Shown here: positions 25,643 through 35,040 of the stretch, piece by piece | Layout of the letters: each line of letters opens with the position of its first letter | Position numbering within the stretch: the stretch's first letter is position 1 | Origin: a virus | IMG/VR virus record: IMGVR_UViG_3300025870_000010 | Location: 1-64,000 of that record | Length of the DNA: 64,000 nt | Direction: 5' to 3' (one strand) | Notes under the pieces: model-generated | The model's input: only the letters and a program-made list of their open reading frames with translations | What the model was told of the DNA's origin: nothing | The model's database searches: none | Made by a program: the position numbers and the translations under genes

Positions 25643-26588
25643 TGACAATTTTTTTAATTTTTTGTAAACAAGCCGATAAGGTAACAAATTTATCAATTAC
25701 GAAATTAGATTTATATGTGTAGTCGGCAACCTCTACAATTATACTTCCTATTTTATTTGATTCAGCACCTTTATTAATCAAAAAATCAATAAAATCTTTT
25801 CCTAGCGATGCAAACACGTTGTCTTCGTTGTTTACATAGTTTTTGTATGCAAAGGTATAAAGGTCTATAAAAGATTCACCAGAATTGATTAGGTGCTCGA
25901 ATAACTCTTTATTTTCACCAGTAAATGATTTTAAATCTTCTAAGGTAATAGTTTTCTTACCTTCTTCGTACATTCCTTGTAAAAAAGTAATTGTGCTTCT
26001 TAAATCTGGGAAATGTTTTTTAACGATTGCACCCATAACTTTAGGTTCAACAGTCATTCCTTCTTTTTTACATATTTGATTGAAACGAATTAGATATTTT
26101 TTCATCAAATCTCGCTCTTCTTCTTTTGGAAAGTCAAAGTTTATTACATCAAACCTTGATTGAATATTGTCAGGTATTTTTTGAATGTAATTACAAGTTG
26201 CAATAAATCTAGTTGTACCGGCAAATGTTTCAATTACAGCTCTCATTGCTTTCATATATTGCTCAGATACTCCATCGAACTCATCTAATAGTACAACCTT
26301 TTGCGCTTTCTTTCCGTGCAATATTGAAATATTCGAACAGAATTCTGTTATTTTAGTTCTAACACTATCAACACTTGTATCAAGTGAACAGTTGATTTCT
26401 AAACTAACAGCATCTTTAGAAATAATTTTACCTAAACTAGTTTTACCTAATCCTGGACTACCGTGTAATAAAACGTGATTGTTTAATTTACCTCCTTCGA
26501 ACTTTTTATAAACTCTTTCCGGAATAATTAAGTCATCTAATGTTGCTGGGCGGTACTTTTCTACCCAAATGTTGTTTTTTATACTCAT
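25635..26588 (-). CDS. 44: Clamp loader ATPase, gp44-like
   Basis: An AAA+ ATPase of the RFC small subunit type that opens and loads the sliding clamp on DNA. Walker A is GSPGLGKT (43-50), Walker B DEFD (102-105), sensor 1 includes Asn133 in ATCNY, and Arg145 in the SRF motif is the trans-acting arginine finger. The N-terminal WVEKYRPATLDDL is a hallmark of this family. Length (317 aa) agrees with T4 gp44 (319 aa). No ATTAAATA element precedes it on its strand at the usual spacing, consistent with early or middle expression. Confidence 0.93.
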   Translation of the reverse strand: MSIKNNIWVEKYRPATLDDLIIPERVYKKFEGGKLNNHVLLHGSPGLGKTSLGKIISKDAVSLEINCSLDTSVDSVRTKITEFCSNISILHGKKAQKVVLLDEFDGVSEQYMKAMRAVIETFAGTTRFIATCNYIQKIPDNIQSRFDVINFDFPKEEERDLMKKYLIRFNQICKKEGMTVEPKVMGAIVKKHFPDLRSTITFLQGMYEEGKKTITLEDLKSFTGENKELFEHLINSGESFIDLYTFAYKNYVNNEDNVFASLGKDFIDFLINKGAESNKIGSIIVEVADYTYKSNFVIDKFVTLSACLQKIKKIVNE

Positions 26589-26634
26589 ATTAAATATTTT
26601 ATATCATAAAGATTATACACTAATTAAAAACAAA

Positions 26635-27294
26635 ATGGCATCGAAATATTTTATAGATACGCAAAAAATTACAATAAACGATAAAAACTACGTACCTAAT
26701 GTATTTCCAAATACTTGGTTTGTGCAAGAACCTATTGATATAGAACACAAACATTGGAAATTACTTGCATATCTAAAAAGAATTGATAATAATGTAAATA
26801 GAGGATTTTTGTTTCAAGAATACGAAACATTAGAAAAAAGATACAAAGATTTAGAATCTTTCATATCTACCTACGAAATAGTAAACAAAGACAAACAAAG
26901 TGAAAAACTTTTTGATTATATTTATGAACTAGATGGTACAACCCCAAAAATAAAAGAGTTAGATGTTATCGTAGAAAGAAGTGTAGAAAAACTTAGAGCT
27001 AAGTATTTTGAATTGCAAGTTGTTATAACATTTCTTAAAGACAATATAAAAATTGTTCGTAAAGAAATTAGAGATCGAAGAAAGAATTTACATATGTACA
27101 TAGAGATGTGCAATTGTTCTATTATTGAACACTATATTATATCAAAAAAAGGAATTGTAGAATATCAAGGTTCTTTTCATTCTGAATTAAAATATGTAGA
27201 AGATGAAATAAACAATGTTATTGAGGTCAAAACAGATATGGCATTAAATTCTAAGGGTATTATAATTCCTTATGTACTTAAACTTATGTTATAA
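26635..27294 (+). CDS. Hypothetical plus-strand protein (219 aa)
   Basis: I choose the ATG at 26635 (MASKYFIDTQKITINDKN); the longer frame begins inside gp44 on the other strand. The protein has a helical middle with strong coiled-coil potential (about 90-150) and a beta-rich C-terminus. It is an isolated rightward gene between two leftward units, a position often taken by late-acquired genes. No family is recognised. Confidence 0.65.
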   Translation: MASKYFIDTQKITINDKNYVPNVFPNTWFVQEPIDIEHKHWKLLAYLKRIDNNVNRGFLFQEYETLEKRYKDLESFISTYEIVNKDKQSEKLFDYIYELDGTTPKIKELDVIVERSVEKLRAKYFELQVVITFLKDNIKIVRKEIRDRRKNLHMYIEMCNCSIIEHYIISKKGIVEYQGSFHSELKYVEDEINNVIEVKTDMALNSKGIIIPYVLKLML

Positions 27295-27925
27295 TAGAGT
27301 TATATACCTTTTCAATATTTCTTAATTTAGCTGTATAGCTGGTTTTTAATCCTTTATCAACAGATTTGTCCGTATCGTAAAGTGATTTCTCTCGTCTTAT
27401 GAGTTTAGAAAACATTTTTCTTTGATGTTCTTTGTTGATTATGTAAAAATCTTGTTTGAATTTAGAAAATTCGTGGTCGTGCAGTCTTTTATCGAATATT
27501 CCTTTTTTATTGATATAATGATCTTCAATACATTTTCCACAAAGAACATTTTTTAATTTAAAATCTCCTAAAAAAGAAATTGTAGGTTCGTTGCATCTTA
27601 TACATTTATATTCGATAGTATTTGCAGTCCAATAGTATTCGTCTTTAGATAGTACTATATTTGCATCTATTAATGGTATATAACTAGGATAAAAAGGGAA
27701 TAACCGCTTTGGTTGATTCCCTGTAATTTTGTTTATAAAAAATTTATCCTTTTGAATTAACATATTACAAAACAAATCGTCATCAAAGTATTTTCTTGCA
27801 AATTTATTATTTACAAATACTTTTTTTTCTTGAAAAGTTGCTTTATCTAATAATATTCTTTGATATAGTCTATCAGAACTAAATCCTTTTCTTACAGTCT
27901 TTCTCCTATTAAGTTTTCTAAGCAT
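27284..27925 (-). CDS. Zinc-ribbon-like protein (213 aa)
   Basis: Four Cys in two CxxC pairs (CIRCNEPT and CGKCIEDH, around residues 108-135) suggest a zinc ribbon in the middle of a basic protein (Lys/Arg-rich at both ends). It overlaps the end of the acidic head-module protein by 34 bases. A nucleic-acid or protein-binding function is plausible, but no family is recognised. Confidence 0.6.
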   Translation of the reverse strand: MLRKLNRRKTVRKGFSSDRLYQRILLDKATFQEKKVFVNNKFARKYFDDDLFCNMLIQKDKFFINKITGNQPKRLFPFYPSYIPLIDANIVLSKDEYYWTANTIEYKCIRCNEPTISFLGDFKLKNVLCGKCIEDHYINKKGIFDKRLHDHEFSKFKQDFYIINKEHQRKMFSKLIRREKSLYDTDKSVDKGLKTSYTAKLRNIEKVYNSIIT

Positions 27926-29286
27926 TTAATTTCTTCGTTAAGTGATTGTAAATCATAGAAAAATGATAATGGTAATGTGTTGTTTTCTTTTAATTGTTTT
28001 TCTAATTTGACAATCTTAGAATCTATATTAACAATACCTTTTTTAAATCCTTCTTTCTTTTCTGGGTTTTTAATACTATCTTTTCTTAGGTTATTCTTTT
28101 TTGTTGTTAGGTCATCTATTTGTTTTTTAATCTTTTCGTTCTTTTTATCTTTTATTTCAGCTTCTGCGTTTGCTTTGGCAGCTTCCGCTTCAATTTTTTC
28201 AGTATCAGCTTTTGTTTTTTCAGTTTCGGCCTTTACGGTTTCTGTATCGGTTTCAATCTTTTCGGCTTTTGTTTCTTCTGGTGTATCTGTCTTTTCTTCT
28301 GTTTCTGTTCCTGTTCCAGCAGTTGCACCTTTTTCCTCCGTTTCTGCATCTTCAGTTTCATCGTTTTGATTTGATGCTTCCTCTTCGTCTTTCTTTTTCT
28401 TTGCGTCTTCTTTATCTTTTTCTATTGCTTCTTTTTCTGCCGTTTCTGCTGCTTTTAATTTTTCTTCCCTTGCAGTTTTTTGTTCTGGGGTTTCATTTTC
28501 AGGAGCAACTTTTAGTTCTTTTACCTTTTCGGTTGCATTTTTCGTAGCATCGGATGGTTCAGGGTTATCAGTAGTTTCTTCGTTTTCGGTTTCTTCAGTT
28601 GAATTTTTGTTTTTTGCTTCTTGTGCCAATCTTTCTTCTTCTTTTTTCTTGGCTTCTTCATCAGCTTTTTTAATATCGTCTTCTAAAGTACTTTGGTCTC
28701 TTTTTATCTGTTCAACATCATCTACATAACCTTTGAGTTTTGCTAAACTAACATCGGCTTTTTTACCCATCAAAAAAAGTTTTATTTTGTATGCGTTTTC
28801 GGCAAAGGCATCTACTTTTTGTAGAATCTTTGAATCCCTTTTTAAATCATCTAGTTGTTTTTTGATTTGGTCTAAAGATTTTACTTGTGCTTCGTATTTA
28901 GATAATTCAGTTTTTCTGAATTTACTTCGTTTATCTCTATCTAAATTATCAATTTTATTAGATGCTGCAACGTAACTTTTTGCGGCTTTTTCAAGACCTT
29001 TGTAATATTTTCTTATATTCTTTTTACCTCTTAAAAAATTAATAACATTTTTTACAAGTTCTTCGTTTAAAACGTGCATTGATAATTCTTCTGCTTCTAA
29101 AATTAATTCAAAGGTTTGTGATTCAAATATTTGAGATTCACTAATTCCATCTCCCATTCCTACATTTAATATATACATATAAGTAGCAACAAATGCTTTC
29201 CTTTGTTCTTCTGATAAATGATTTAGATACGCTTGTAAAAAATTAGTATCTTGATTTGTTAAATTCGTATTTTGCATTATTTCCAT
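27892..29286 (-). CDS. Acidic coiled-coil head-module protein (464 aa)
   Basis: The first 110 residues look folded (LSEEQRKAFVATYMYILNVG and a VLNEELVKNVI helix with an LNE site). A coiled coil follows, then a low-complexity stretch of Glu, Lys, Thr and Ala (about 205-390). It lies right after the major capsid gene in transcription order with its own candidate late promoter. Composition and position suggest a head-core, internal or decoration protein. An alternative start is the ATG three codons downstream. Confidence 0.55.
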   Translation of the reverse strand: MEIMQNTNLTNQDTNFLQAYLNHLSEEQRKAFVATYMYILNVGMGDGISESQIFESQTFELILEAEELSMHVLNEELVKNVINFLRGKKNIRKYYKGLEKAAKSYVAASNKIDNLDRDKRSKFRKTELSKYEAQVKSLDQIKKQLDDLKRDSKILQKVDAFAENAYKIKLFLMGKKADVSLAKLKGYVDDVEQIKRDQSTLEDDIKKADEEAKKKEEERLAQEAKNKNSTEETENEETTDNPEPSDATKNATEKVKELKVAPENETPEQKTAREEKLKAAETAEKEAIEKDKEDAKKKKDEEEASNQNDETEDAETEEKGATAGTGTETEEKTDTPEETKAEKIETDTETVKAETEKTKADTEKIEAEAAKANAEAEIKDKKNEKIKKQIDDLTTKKNNLRKDSIKNPEKKEGFKKGIVNIDSKIVKLEKQLKENNTLPLSFFYDLQSLNEEIKCLENLIGERL

Positions 29287-29305
29287 TTGACAATATTTCT
29301 TTTAA

Positions 29306-29315
29306 TATTTAATCA
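29306..29315 (-). promoter_or_regulatory. Candidate late promoter (TGATTAAATA)
   Basis: A consensus copy 19 bases upstream of the acidic head-module gene, directly adjoining the capsid-gene terminator. Confidence 0.6.
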
Positions 29316-29316
29316 T

Positions 29317-29346
29317 AAAAAAAGGGAACCAAAAATGATTCCCTTT
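29317..29346 (-). terminator. Rho-independent terminator after the major capsid gene
   Basis: An 8-bp stem (AAAGGGAA/TTCCCTTT, extendable with mismatches) and a minus-strand T run close the capsid operon. Confidence 0.7.
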
Positions 29347-29368
29347 TAATATTAATATAGTTAGACTA

Positions 29369-31048
29369 TTAAGCCCATCCACCATCAACTTTATCTTCTG
29401 CACCAAAAGTAAGGTACATTGTTTCTGGATGATGACCAGCTTCAACAATTTGGTATCTAGACTTCATTTGCATTTTCGGAGCCATAGTTCCTTCTGCAAT
29501 TGTTTCAACAGTATCAGCCATAACATAAGGCATGAATACAAGACCTGGTGTATTACCGTCTCCTTTTCTACCTAATGCAATTCTAACATCTTCCCAAGCC
29601 ATGTTCGGGTCAACATAAATTGCAATACCAGCTAATGTTCCTAATGGATACAATGCTCCAGGAACTTGGTTGATAGTATTAGCGATTGGGTAAGGAACGA
29701 ATCCAGCACAATCTTGGAATCCACTTGCAGCGTTTCCAGAACAAACTGCGAATGTAGCAGGTCCTCTTCTACCTCTTACAGAGATAATGTTAGAAGATGC
29801 AAGCATTCTAGACATTAAACGTCTTTGTCTTGTTCCTAAGTTTTCAGCACCAGTATTAGATGCATCAACTCCAGTTACTTCAAGTGTACTTGCAAAATAT
29901 TGCCAAGAACCTGTTAAAGCAAATCCAGCTGCAGCACCTGTTGTTTTATAAGTACCAACAGCACCACTATCTAAGATTAAGTGGTAGTTTTTACCAGAAA
30001 CAGCTTCAATGTTTTCGTGATTTGTTTTTCCTAATTCGAAAATCTTACTAAGAATATCTTTATTGATAACTTGTGTCATTTCGTTTGCTAAGAATTGGTT
30101 TGCTTGTGCAACCGCATCAATACCGAATTGTTTTAAATCCATTAATTGTTCTCTTGTTACTGCAGCAGCGGCTTGAACCGTTTTTGCTTCAATAGCTTTA
30201 GAGAATAATTGAAGGTTTCCAGTATTAGATTGAATAGCTTCACCTTGTTGTCTAGTCATTTTAGTAACTCCACCGAATTCAGAAACACCTTGATTAGTTG
30301 AGAAATCAACGATGTGGTCTTCTAAACCTTTAACTAATTCTGCTTTAGAAACAATATTAACTGCTCCACCACCGAATGTTGCTACAATCGGAGCTGCAGC
30401 ATTAGTTCCAGAAGGAATAAGAATTGCAATAGAGTTAGTTGATGTAGCGAATGTAGTAGGTACTTTAACAATTGTGTACCCATCAATTCTTGATTTTCCA
30501 AGAACCGTAAATACACCAGCATCACCAGCAATAGTAAACGTTGCACCGTCAACAACTAATGCTGAAGCCGCAAAATTAAATTTAACGTAAATTGGAGAAT
30601 TTGGTGTAACACCATTTGTTCCAGTAGCATATGGGTCAGCTATTGCAGCGTATCCATTCTTACCTCCACCGTAAACGAAATCCATATAAGATAACATTCC
30701 TACTGGTGAATTCATTGGAATAGTTGGAACTAATTCCAATCCAATAGTTTGTGCAGCAACTTGAATCGCTAAAGGTAAAAGTGAATAAGGTACATCACCA
30801 GAACCTTTAGTTCCTCCTGTCCAACCGTTTCCAGTTGAAGCTGGTAATTGTACAGCTCCCATACCATTTACAGAACCTGGTGTTGCGTAAAAGTTATTTT
30901 CATTTAATTCGCCACCAAGTCTTGCTTCGTAGTTTTCTTGTAATTGACAGATTGTAGCAACTAATTCTTTTTTAGATTTGTCTACACCCGTTCCAATTGT
31001 TTGTTCGATAACTGGTGACCAGTTTTCTAATAATTGATGTTTGTTCAT
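29369..31048 (-). CDS. 23: Major capsid protein, gp23-like
   Basis: It forms the hexameric shell. The start MNKHQLLENWSPVIEQ resembles the T4 gp23 start (AELLNKWKPLLE). At residues 47-50 there is a GELNE|NN site at the place where T4 gp23 is cut by the prohead protease (FLTE|AE), giving a mature protein of about 509 residues. The MNSPVGMLSYMDFVYG stretch also follows gp23 order. I use the ATG at 31048; the frame upstream relies on a TTG. It lies behind the protease-scaffold gene, as expected for a head operon. Confidence 0.9.
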   Translation of the reverse strand: MNKHQLLENWSPVIEQTIGTGVDKSKKELVATICQLQENYEARLGGELNENNFYATPGSVNGMGAVQLPASTGNGWTGGTKGSGDVPYSLLPLAIQVAAQTIGLELVPTIPMNSPVGMLSYMDFVYGGGKNGYAAIADPYATGTNGVTPNSPIYVKFNFAASALVVDGATFTIAGDAGVFTVLGKSRIDGYTIVKVPTTFATSTNSIAILIPSGTNAAAPIVATFGGGAVNIVSKAELVKGLEDHIVDFSTNQGVSEFGGVTKMTRQQGEAIQSNTGNLQLFSKAIEAKTVQAAAAVTREQLMDLKQFGIDAVAQANQFLANEMTQVINKDILSKIFELGKTNHENIEAVSGKNYHLILDSGAVGTYKTTGAAAGFALTGSWQYFASTLEVTGVDASNTGAENLGTRQRRLMSRMLASSNIISVRGRRGPATFAVCSGNAASGFQDCAGFVPYPIANTINQVPGALYPLGTLAGIAIYVDPNMAWEDVRIALGRKGDGNTPGLVFMPYVMADTVETIAEGTMAPKMQMKSRYQIVEAGHHPETMYLTFGAEDKVDGGWA

Positions 31049-31085
31049 TTTAACAACATTTTTTTTGTTTTTAAATTCCAATATT

Positions 31086-32729
31086 TTAAATCATTTTAAA
31101 TCCTCTTAACTTAGCAAGTCTTGCTTCCGTAAGTTGACTTTGAGATGGTTTTTGAATATTTTCCTTTTTTTCCTCTTTAATCAAATTTTCTTTTGTGAAC
31201 TCATTGTTCCAAAATGACTTGATTGCCGATTCATTAACGAAATTGAAAAGTGAAGCTCTTTTTTTAATTCTTAACTTTTCGCCTTCTTGTAAATCATTCC
31301 AAGTTTCTTTATACTTTGTAGGTATAAGTTGCATCCATAATGGAGACTCTTCTTTACCTTCGTTTAAATCAACATTTTGTGATTCGTTTAGAGATTTGTT
31401 GTCAGTTGCTCTTTGCTCCTTAGCTTCTAAGATATTCTCTAGCTTATTATATATACTCGTTTTAAAATCTTCGATTTTTGATTCGTTGATTTTTTGTTTA
31501 TTAACATTTAATCCTTTTGTATCAGAATTTTCTAACATCGATACAGATTCTGTAACGTGGTCGGTCCAATTTTCAATTGCACTAACTGATTCAGTTACAT
31601 GATTAGACCAAGATTCTACACCAGAAACAGTATCCGTTGCGTGGTCAGACCAATCTTCTAATGCACTTACAGTTTCCGTAACGTGTCCAGACCATTTTTC
31701 AACACCACTAATTGTATCAGTTGCGTGGTCAGACCATTCTTCTATTGCACTAACAGTTTCTGTTACGTGTTCAGTCCATTTAACCATTGATTCAAATTTA
31801 GCTTCTAAATCATTGTATTTTTCCTGTAAAGATTTGTTTTCTGAATTTCCATTAGATTCATTAACAGAATCAAATTCTTCTTTAACATGGTCAGCCCAAT
31901 TTTCTATTGCTGATAATTTTTCGTTTACTGATTCAAATTTTTGTTTGAATTCAGCATTACTGTACTCTTCTACGATGCCATCGTTTTGTTCAATAATACT
32001 TTCTTGAATTTCTTTCATGTCAGCAATTTCGGATTTAACCCCTTCTATCGCTTCTTTTGTAAAATCTGTGTATTTGTTGAACTCGCTTTCTTTGATAAAA
32101 TCCATTGTTTCTACTTGATTATTTTTAGTATTTAACTCTTTAATATCTTGCTTTATTTGTTTGCCTGTTTCATAGATTGCAAAATCACTAAATACGTCTA
32201 ATTCTGTATTTTCGTTTAGCATTCCAAAAGATTCATTTACACTACTCAATCTTGCATTTGCAAAACCTGGCGTATCAACTAAATCGTATGTAAATAATTT
32301 GTGAATCTTTACAGATTTATTTTCAGTAACAGTACCAGCAGCTCTTGATGATATGTGTAAAGGAATTCCAGCATCAACAATTGCCTTTGCTTGTTTACCA
32401 GCATCGGTGTCCAATAATTTGATTTTTCCCATTACTCTATTGTTTTCTTCATCCATCCAAATTTCTTCAATTTTATGAGACACATTTCTCAATGTAGTTT
32501 CAAATTGTTTTGGATGGTCTAATTCACCAACAGCCGTTCCACTTTCTACAACTTTTTTAAGTGCATTAAAATGTGGTTGGAATTCTTTTCTAGTATAAAC
32601 TCTACCATTTCTATTTTCAGAATCGAATTCTGTAAATACGCCTTCTAAAACATATTTATCGGAACCTTCTGCATTAGGAATAGGTTTTACTGAAAATTTT
32701 GATTTTTCTATTAATAAGTAATCTTTCAT
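31086..32729 (-). CDS. 21: Prohead protease fused to scaffold (gp21-gp22-like)
   Basis: Residues about 1-165 match the T4 gp21 protease: ENRNGRVYTRKEF, GELDHP with catalytic His72, and HISSRAAGT with the catalytic Ser at 127/128. The remaining 380 residues are acidic, helical and scaffold-like, with about six 14-residue repeats (313-398) each holding a Trp and an H(V/A)T core. T4 encodes protease (212 aa) and core protein gp22 separately, so this appears to be a fusion. Many (L/I)xE sites would let the protease cut its own scaffold. It lies between portal and capsid genes. Confidence 0.88.
   Translation of the reverse strand: MKDYLLIEKSKFSVKPIPNAEGSDKYVLEGVFTEFDSENRNGRVYTRKEFQPHFNALKKVVESGTAVGELDHPKQFETTLRNVSHKIEEIWMDEENNRVMGKIKLLDTDAGKQAKAIVDAGIPLHISSRAAGTVTENKSVKIHKLFTYDLVDTPGFANARLSSVNESFGMLNENTELDVFSDFAIYETGKQIKQDIKELNTKNNQVETMDFIKESEFNKYTDFTKEAIEGVKSEIADMKEIQESIIEQNDGIVEEYSNAEFKQKFESVNEKLSAIENWADHVKEEFDSVNESNGNSENKSLQEKYNDLEAKFESMVKWTEHVTETVSAIEEWSDHATDTISGVEKWSGHVTETVSALEDWSDHATDTVSGVESWSNHVTESVSAIENWTDHVTESVSMLENSDTKGLNVNKQKINESKIEDFKTSIYNKLENILEAKEQRATDNKSLNESQNVDLNEGKEESPLWMQLIPTKYKETWNDLQEGEKLRIKKRASLFNFVNESAIKSFWNNEFTKENLIKEEKKENIQKPSQSQLTEARLAKLRGFKMI
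31536..31793. repeat. 42-bp tandem repeat in the scaffold region
   Basis: About six units of 42 bp encode the 14-residue repeats of residues 313-398. Units alternate between two types (EWSDHATDT and KWSGHVTET style), which suggests growth by duplication of an 84-bp pair. Confidence 0.8.
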
Positions 32730-32760
32730 TTTCTTGAATTAATTTTGTTATAATTTATAT

Positions 32761-32770
32761 TATTTAATCA
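32761..32770 (-). promoter_or_regulatory. Candidate late promoter (TGATTAAATA)
   Basis: 31 bases upstream of the protease-scaffold gene, which leads into the capsid gene. Confidence 0.6.
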
Positions 32771-32787
32771 AATTTATTTTTAACTTT

Positions 32788-34404
32788 CTAAATATCCATT
32801 TCTTCGGCATCTTCTTGCCCTTGTTCCATTTCCTTATCTTCTTTAGCTTTTAACTTTCTATTAAGTTTCAAGTCAGATTCGGATAATGTTGTAAGAAATT
32901 TTCTAACTAAAAATTCAGAACTAAAAAATCGTACTTCATTCCCTTCAGCATCAAAATCAATTAATGAATCTTTTGCTGTACTAATTAAATCTAATTCACT
33001 TTGTAGTAATTCAGTTTCTTTTAATTTTTCAAATATATCATATCTTGCCCAAGATAAATTTACTTTTGATTCGAATAGTGGGTCATCGGCCAATTCTTTA
33101 ATATCTCTTTTAGTTTGTAAAACTACCGGTCTGATAAGTATTTCTTGTATTTTACCTCTTAATCTATCAACAAATCTACTGAAATATATTTCTTCTCTAG
33201 TATATCCTTCTGCCGATGATTCGAATGTAGGTGATTCATCTTTTATAAATCGGTTTCTAGGAACTTTTGAAACTGAGATTAATTTATCAACGAAATATTT
33301 CAAAGATTCGGTATCTGATAAATCAGGACCATCATTTCCTATGTTTTCAATTTGAGGCGTTCCTTGATCTCCTTCTGGAATCCAATATTCTTTTGAAAAC
33401 GGCATCATTGATTTACCGTTTATTTTTAATTCTCCTGATTCATTATCAAAATCTACATTTTCTCTATATGATTGCATCAAAGAACCAAGAGTTTGTTTTG
33501 CCATTTGTTTAGATTTACCACCAACCGGTATAACAAACTTAGTTTTGTATGATGAATTTACAACTGCCCAGATAATTCTAGACTGTTCCATAATTCTTAA
33601 TAGATTAAAAGAACGTATCAATCTTTCCGTATAAGAAACTCTATTTTCATTATTAATTGCTGAGTAAGATAAAAATATAACTTGTGCATCAGACAATTCT
33701 CTTTTCTTTACAGCATCTAGTGGATATTGTACCCAACCTCTAGTACCATCTTCATAAATTTTAGGCGTTAATGATATTGGGTCTAATTCTTTAAATCCTA
33801 TAATATTAGTATTTGAATTATCCCAAATAATTTCGTATGCTAGGTATCCATCAATTAAAAATTTCTTAACAAAGTGCCAAGCCGTATTTTCATTCTTGAA
33901 TCCAAATAGATTATAAATTTTCTTGAAATTATCATTTAGGTTTTCTTTTATGATTTCAGAAAATTCTTCCTTCATATTTGGGTCCGATTCAAAATCAACT
34001 TGTGCAAAGTACCTATCCGTATTATAAACAACAATTTCATCTGTTAAGGTATCAAGAACCATTTCGATTTCATCTTGCATTGCATACCTTCTAAGTTGTT
34101 CTATTTTTCCTGGATAAGATTGGTCAAAAAATGGAATATTCTTTTTAGAATATACGTCAGAATACGAAAAATCATACAACTGATCCATGTTACTGTCATT
34201 TTGACCATATCGTAACATATTATTGTTGTCTTGCCAACCGATTTCGTTTTCAATAGAACCTATTGCTTCGGAATTAGATATAACACTATCTTTAAAATCA
34301 TATCCCCTTCCTGATAGTTTTCTAAGGGTTGTATTTCTAAATGTTTTGTTATTAACATTTGGATTGGTGCTGTTTACTCCGTTTCTATTAAATATAGATG
34401 CCAT
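32788..34404 (-). CDS. 20: Portal protein, gp20-like
   Basis: The dodecameric ring at the head vertex through which DNA is packaged. Characteristic stretches include LRRYAMQDEIEMVLDTLTDE, HFVKKFLIDGYLAYEIIWD, YWIPEGDQGTPQIENIGN and SPTFESSAEGYTREEIYFSRFV. At 538 aa it is close to T4 gp20 (524 aa). It ends in an acidic Glu/Gln/Asp tail. It precedes the protease-scaffold and capsid genes, the standard head order. Confidence 0.92.
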   Translation of the reverse strand: MASIFNRNGVNSTNPNVNNKTFRNTTLRKLSGRGYDFKDSVISNSEAIGSIENEIGWQDNNNMLRYGQNDSNMDQLYDFSYSDVYSKKNIPFFDQSYPGKIEQLRRYAMQDEIEMVLDTLTDEIVVYNTDRYFAQVDFESDPNMKEEFSEIIKENLNDNFKKIYNLFGFKNENTAWHFVKKFLIDGYLAYEIIWDNSNTNIIGFKELDPISLTPKIYEDGTRGWVQYPLDAVKKRELSDAQVIFLSYSAINNENRVSYTERLIRSFNLLRIMEQSRIIWAVVNSSYKTKFVIPVGGKSKQMAKQTLGSLMQSYRENVDFDNESGELKINGKSMMPFSKEYWIPEGDQGTPQIENIGNDGPDLSDTESLKYFVDKLISVSKVPRNRFIKDESPTFESSAEGYTREEIYFSRFVDRLRGKIQEILIRPVVLQTKRDIKELADDPLFESKVNLSWARYDIFEKLKETELLQSELDLISTAKDSLIDFDAEGNEVRFFSSEFLVRKFLTTLSESDLKLNRKLKAKEDKEMEQGQEDAEEMDI

Positions 34405-34424
34405 ATCGTTTTCTTTTGTTATAT

Positions 34425-34434
34425 TATTTAATTA
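34425..34434 (-). promoter_or_regulatory. Candidate late promoter (TAATTAAATA)
   Basis: 20 bases upstream of the portal gene; it overlaps the stop codon of the preceding gene. Confidence 0.5.
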
Positions 34435-35040
34435 CTTAGAATTCTTTGATTTTATATATTCTTTAATCATTTCGTTATAGGATATACCTTCAAACTTTTC
34501 AATGGATAGGAATGCACAATCTACCCAACTATTGTAATTTATACAATATACTTTAGATTTTCTACTAGGAATATAAGTTCTTAATGCAAATTCGAATCCA
34601 TATTTAGAAAGTAAAGCCTTTACTGCGGCATACCTATACATAATTTGTGGTTGCTTTAATGCATTGTTTGATGCCCTACCATCTTTTTGTCTTTGAAAAA
34701 AACCACTATATGTTCTTTGTATCGTTTCTAAAATATACCATTTGTAAGGTGCAGGAATAAAATTTAAATTTAAACCTAGTTCATATCTCATTTTTTTCTT
34801 TTGTATAATACCTAAACTAAGAACTAACGGACTTTTATCGTAATAATCTAAGGTCTTTTTTCCTTTAGGATTATATTTAAATTGATTTATTTTACCAACT
34901 TGCATCATTTGATTTTCACAAAAAACTACAGTTGGGTCCATCGGATTGTTTTTTGCTTTTTTAAACCAATCGTCTGCATCGTCTTGTGCAACCTTTAATC
35001 CCTTTTTTGCTTTTATGCTAGTTATATCTTTTATTATCAT
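34432..35040 (-). CDS. Conserved T4-like virion or assembly protein candidate (202 aa)
   Basis: A basic protein with a MMQVGKINQFKYNPKGKKTL stretch followed by YYDKSPLVLSLG and a LNLNFIPAPYKWYIL segment. I recall this general pattern (Phe/Tyr-x-Tyr-x-Pro-Lys, then Tyr-Asp-x-x-Pro) in unassigned structural proteins of marine T4-like phages, but cannot name the family. It lies between the gp4 nuclease and portal genes and overlaps gp4 by four bases, so a head-completion or joining role is plausible. Confidence 0.55.
   Translation of the reverse strand: MIIKDITSIKAKKGLKVAQDDADDWFKKAKNNPMDPTVVFCENQMMQVGKINQFKYNPKGKKTLDYYDKSPLVLSLGIIQKKKMRYELGLNLNFIPAPYKWYILETIQRTYSGFFQRQKDGRASNNALKQPQIMYRYAAVKALLSKYGFEFALRTYIPSRKSKVYCINYNSWVDCAFLSIEKFEGISYNEMIKEYIKSKNSK

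Noticed and set aside
25643-25696. Upstream extension of the 5' nuclease gene
   Set aside because: It begins with TTG inside gp44; the ATG at 25642 directly precedes the VIDGN motif.
27977-28547. Plus-strand frames rich in Phe, Ser, Val and Leu
   Set aside because: They are antisense to the Glu/Lys-rich stretch of the acidic head protein; the odd composition is a mirror of that repeat-like coding.
31049-31081. Upstream extension of the major capsid gene
   Set aside because: It needs a TTG; starting at the ATG at 31048 gives an N-terminus like T4 gp23.
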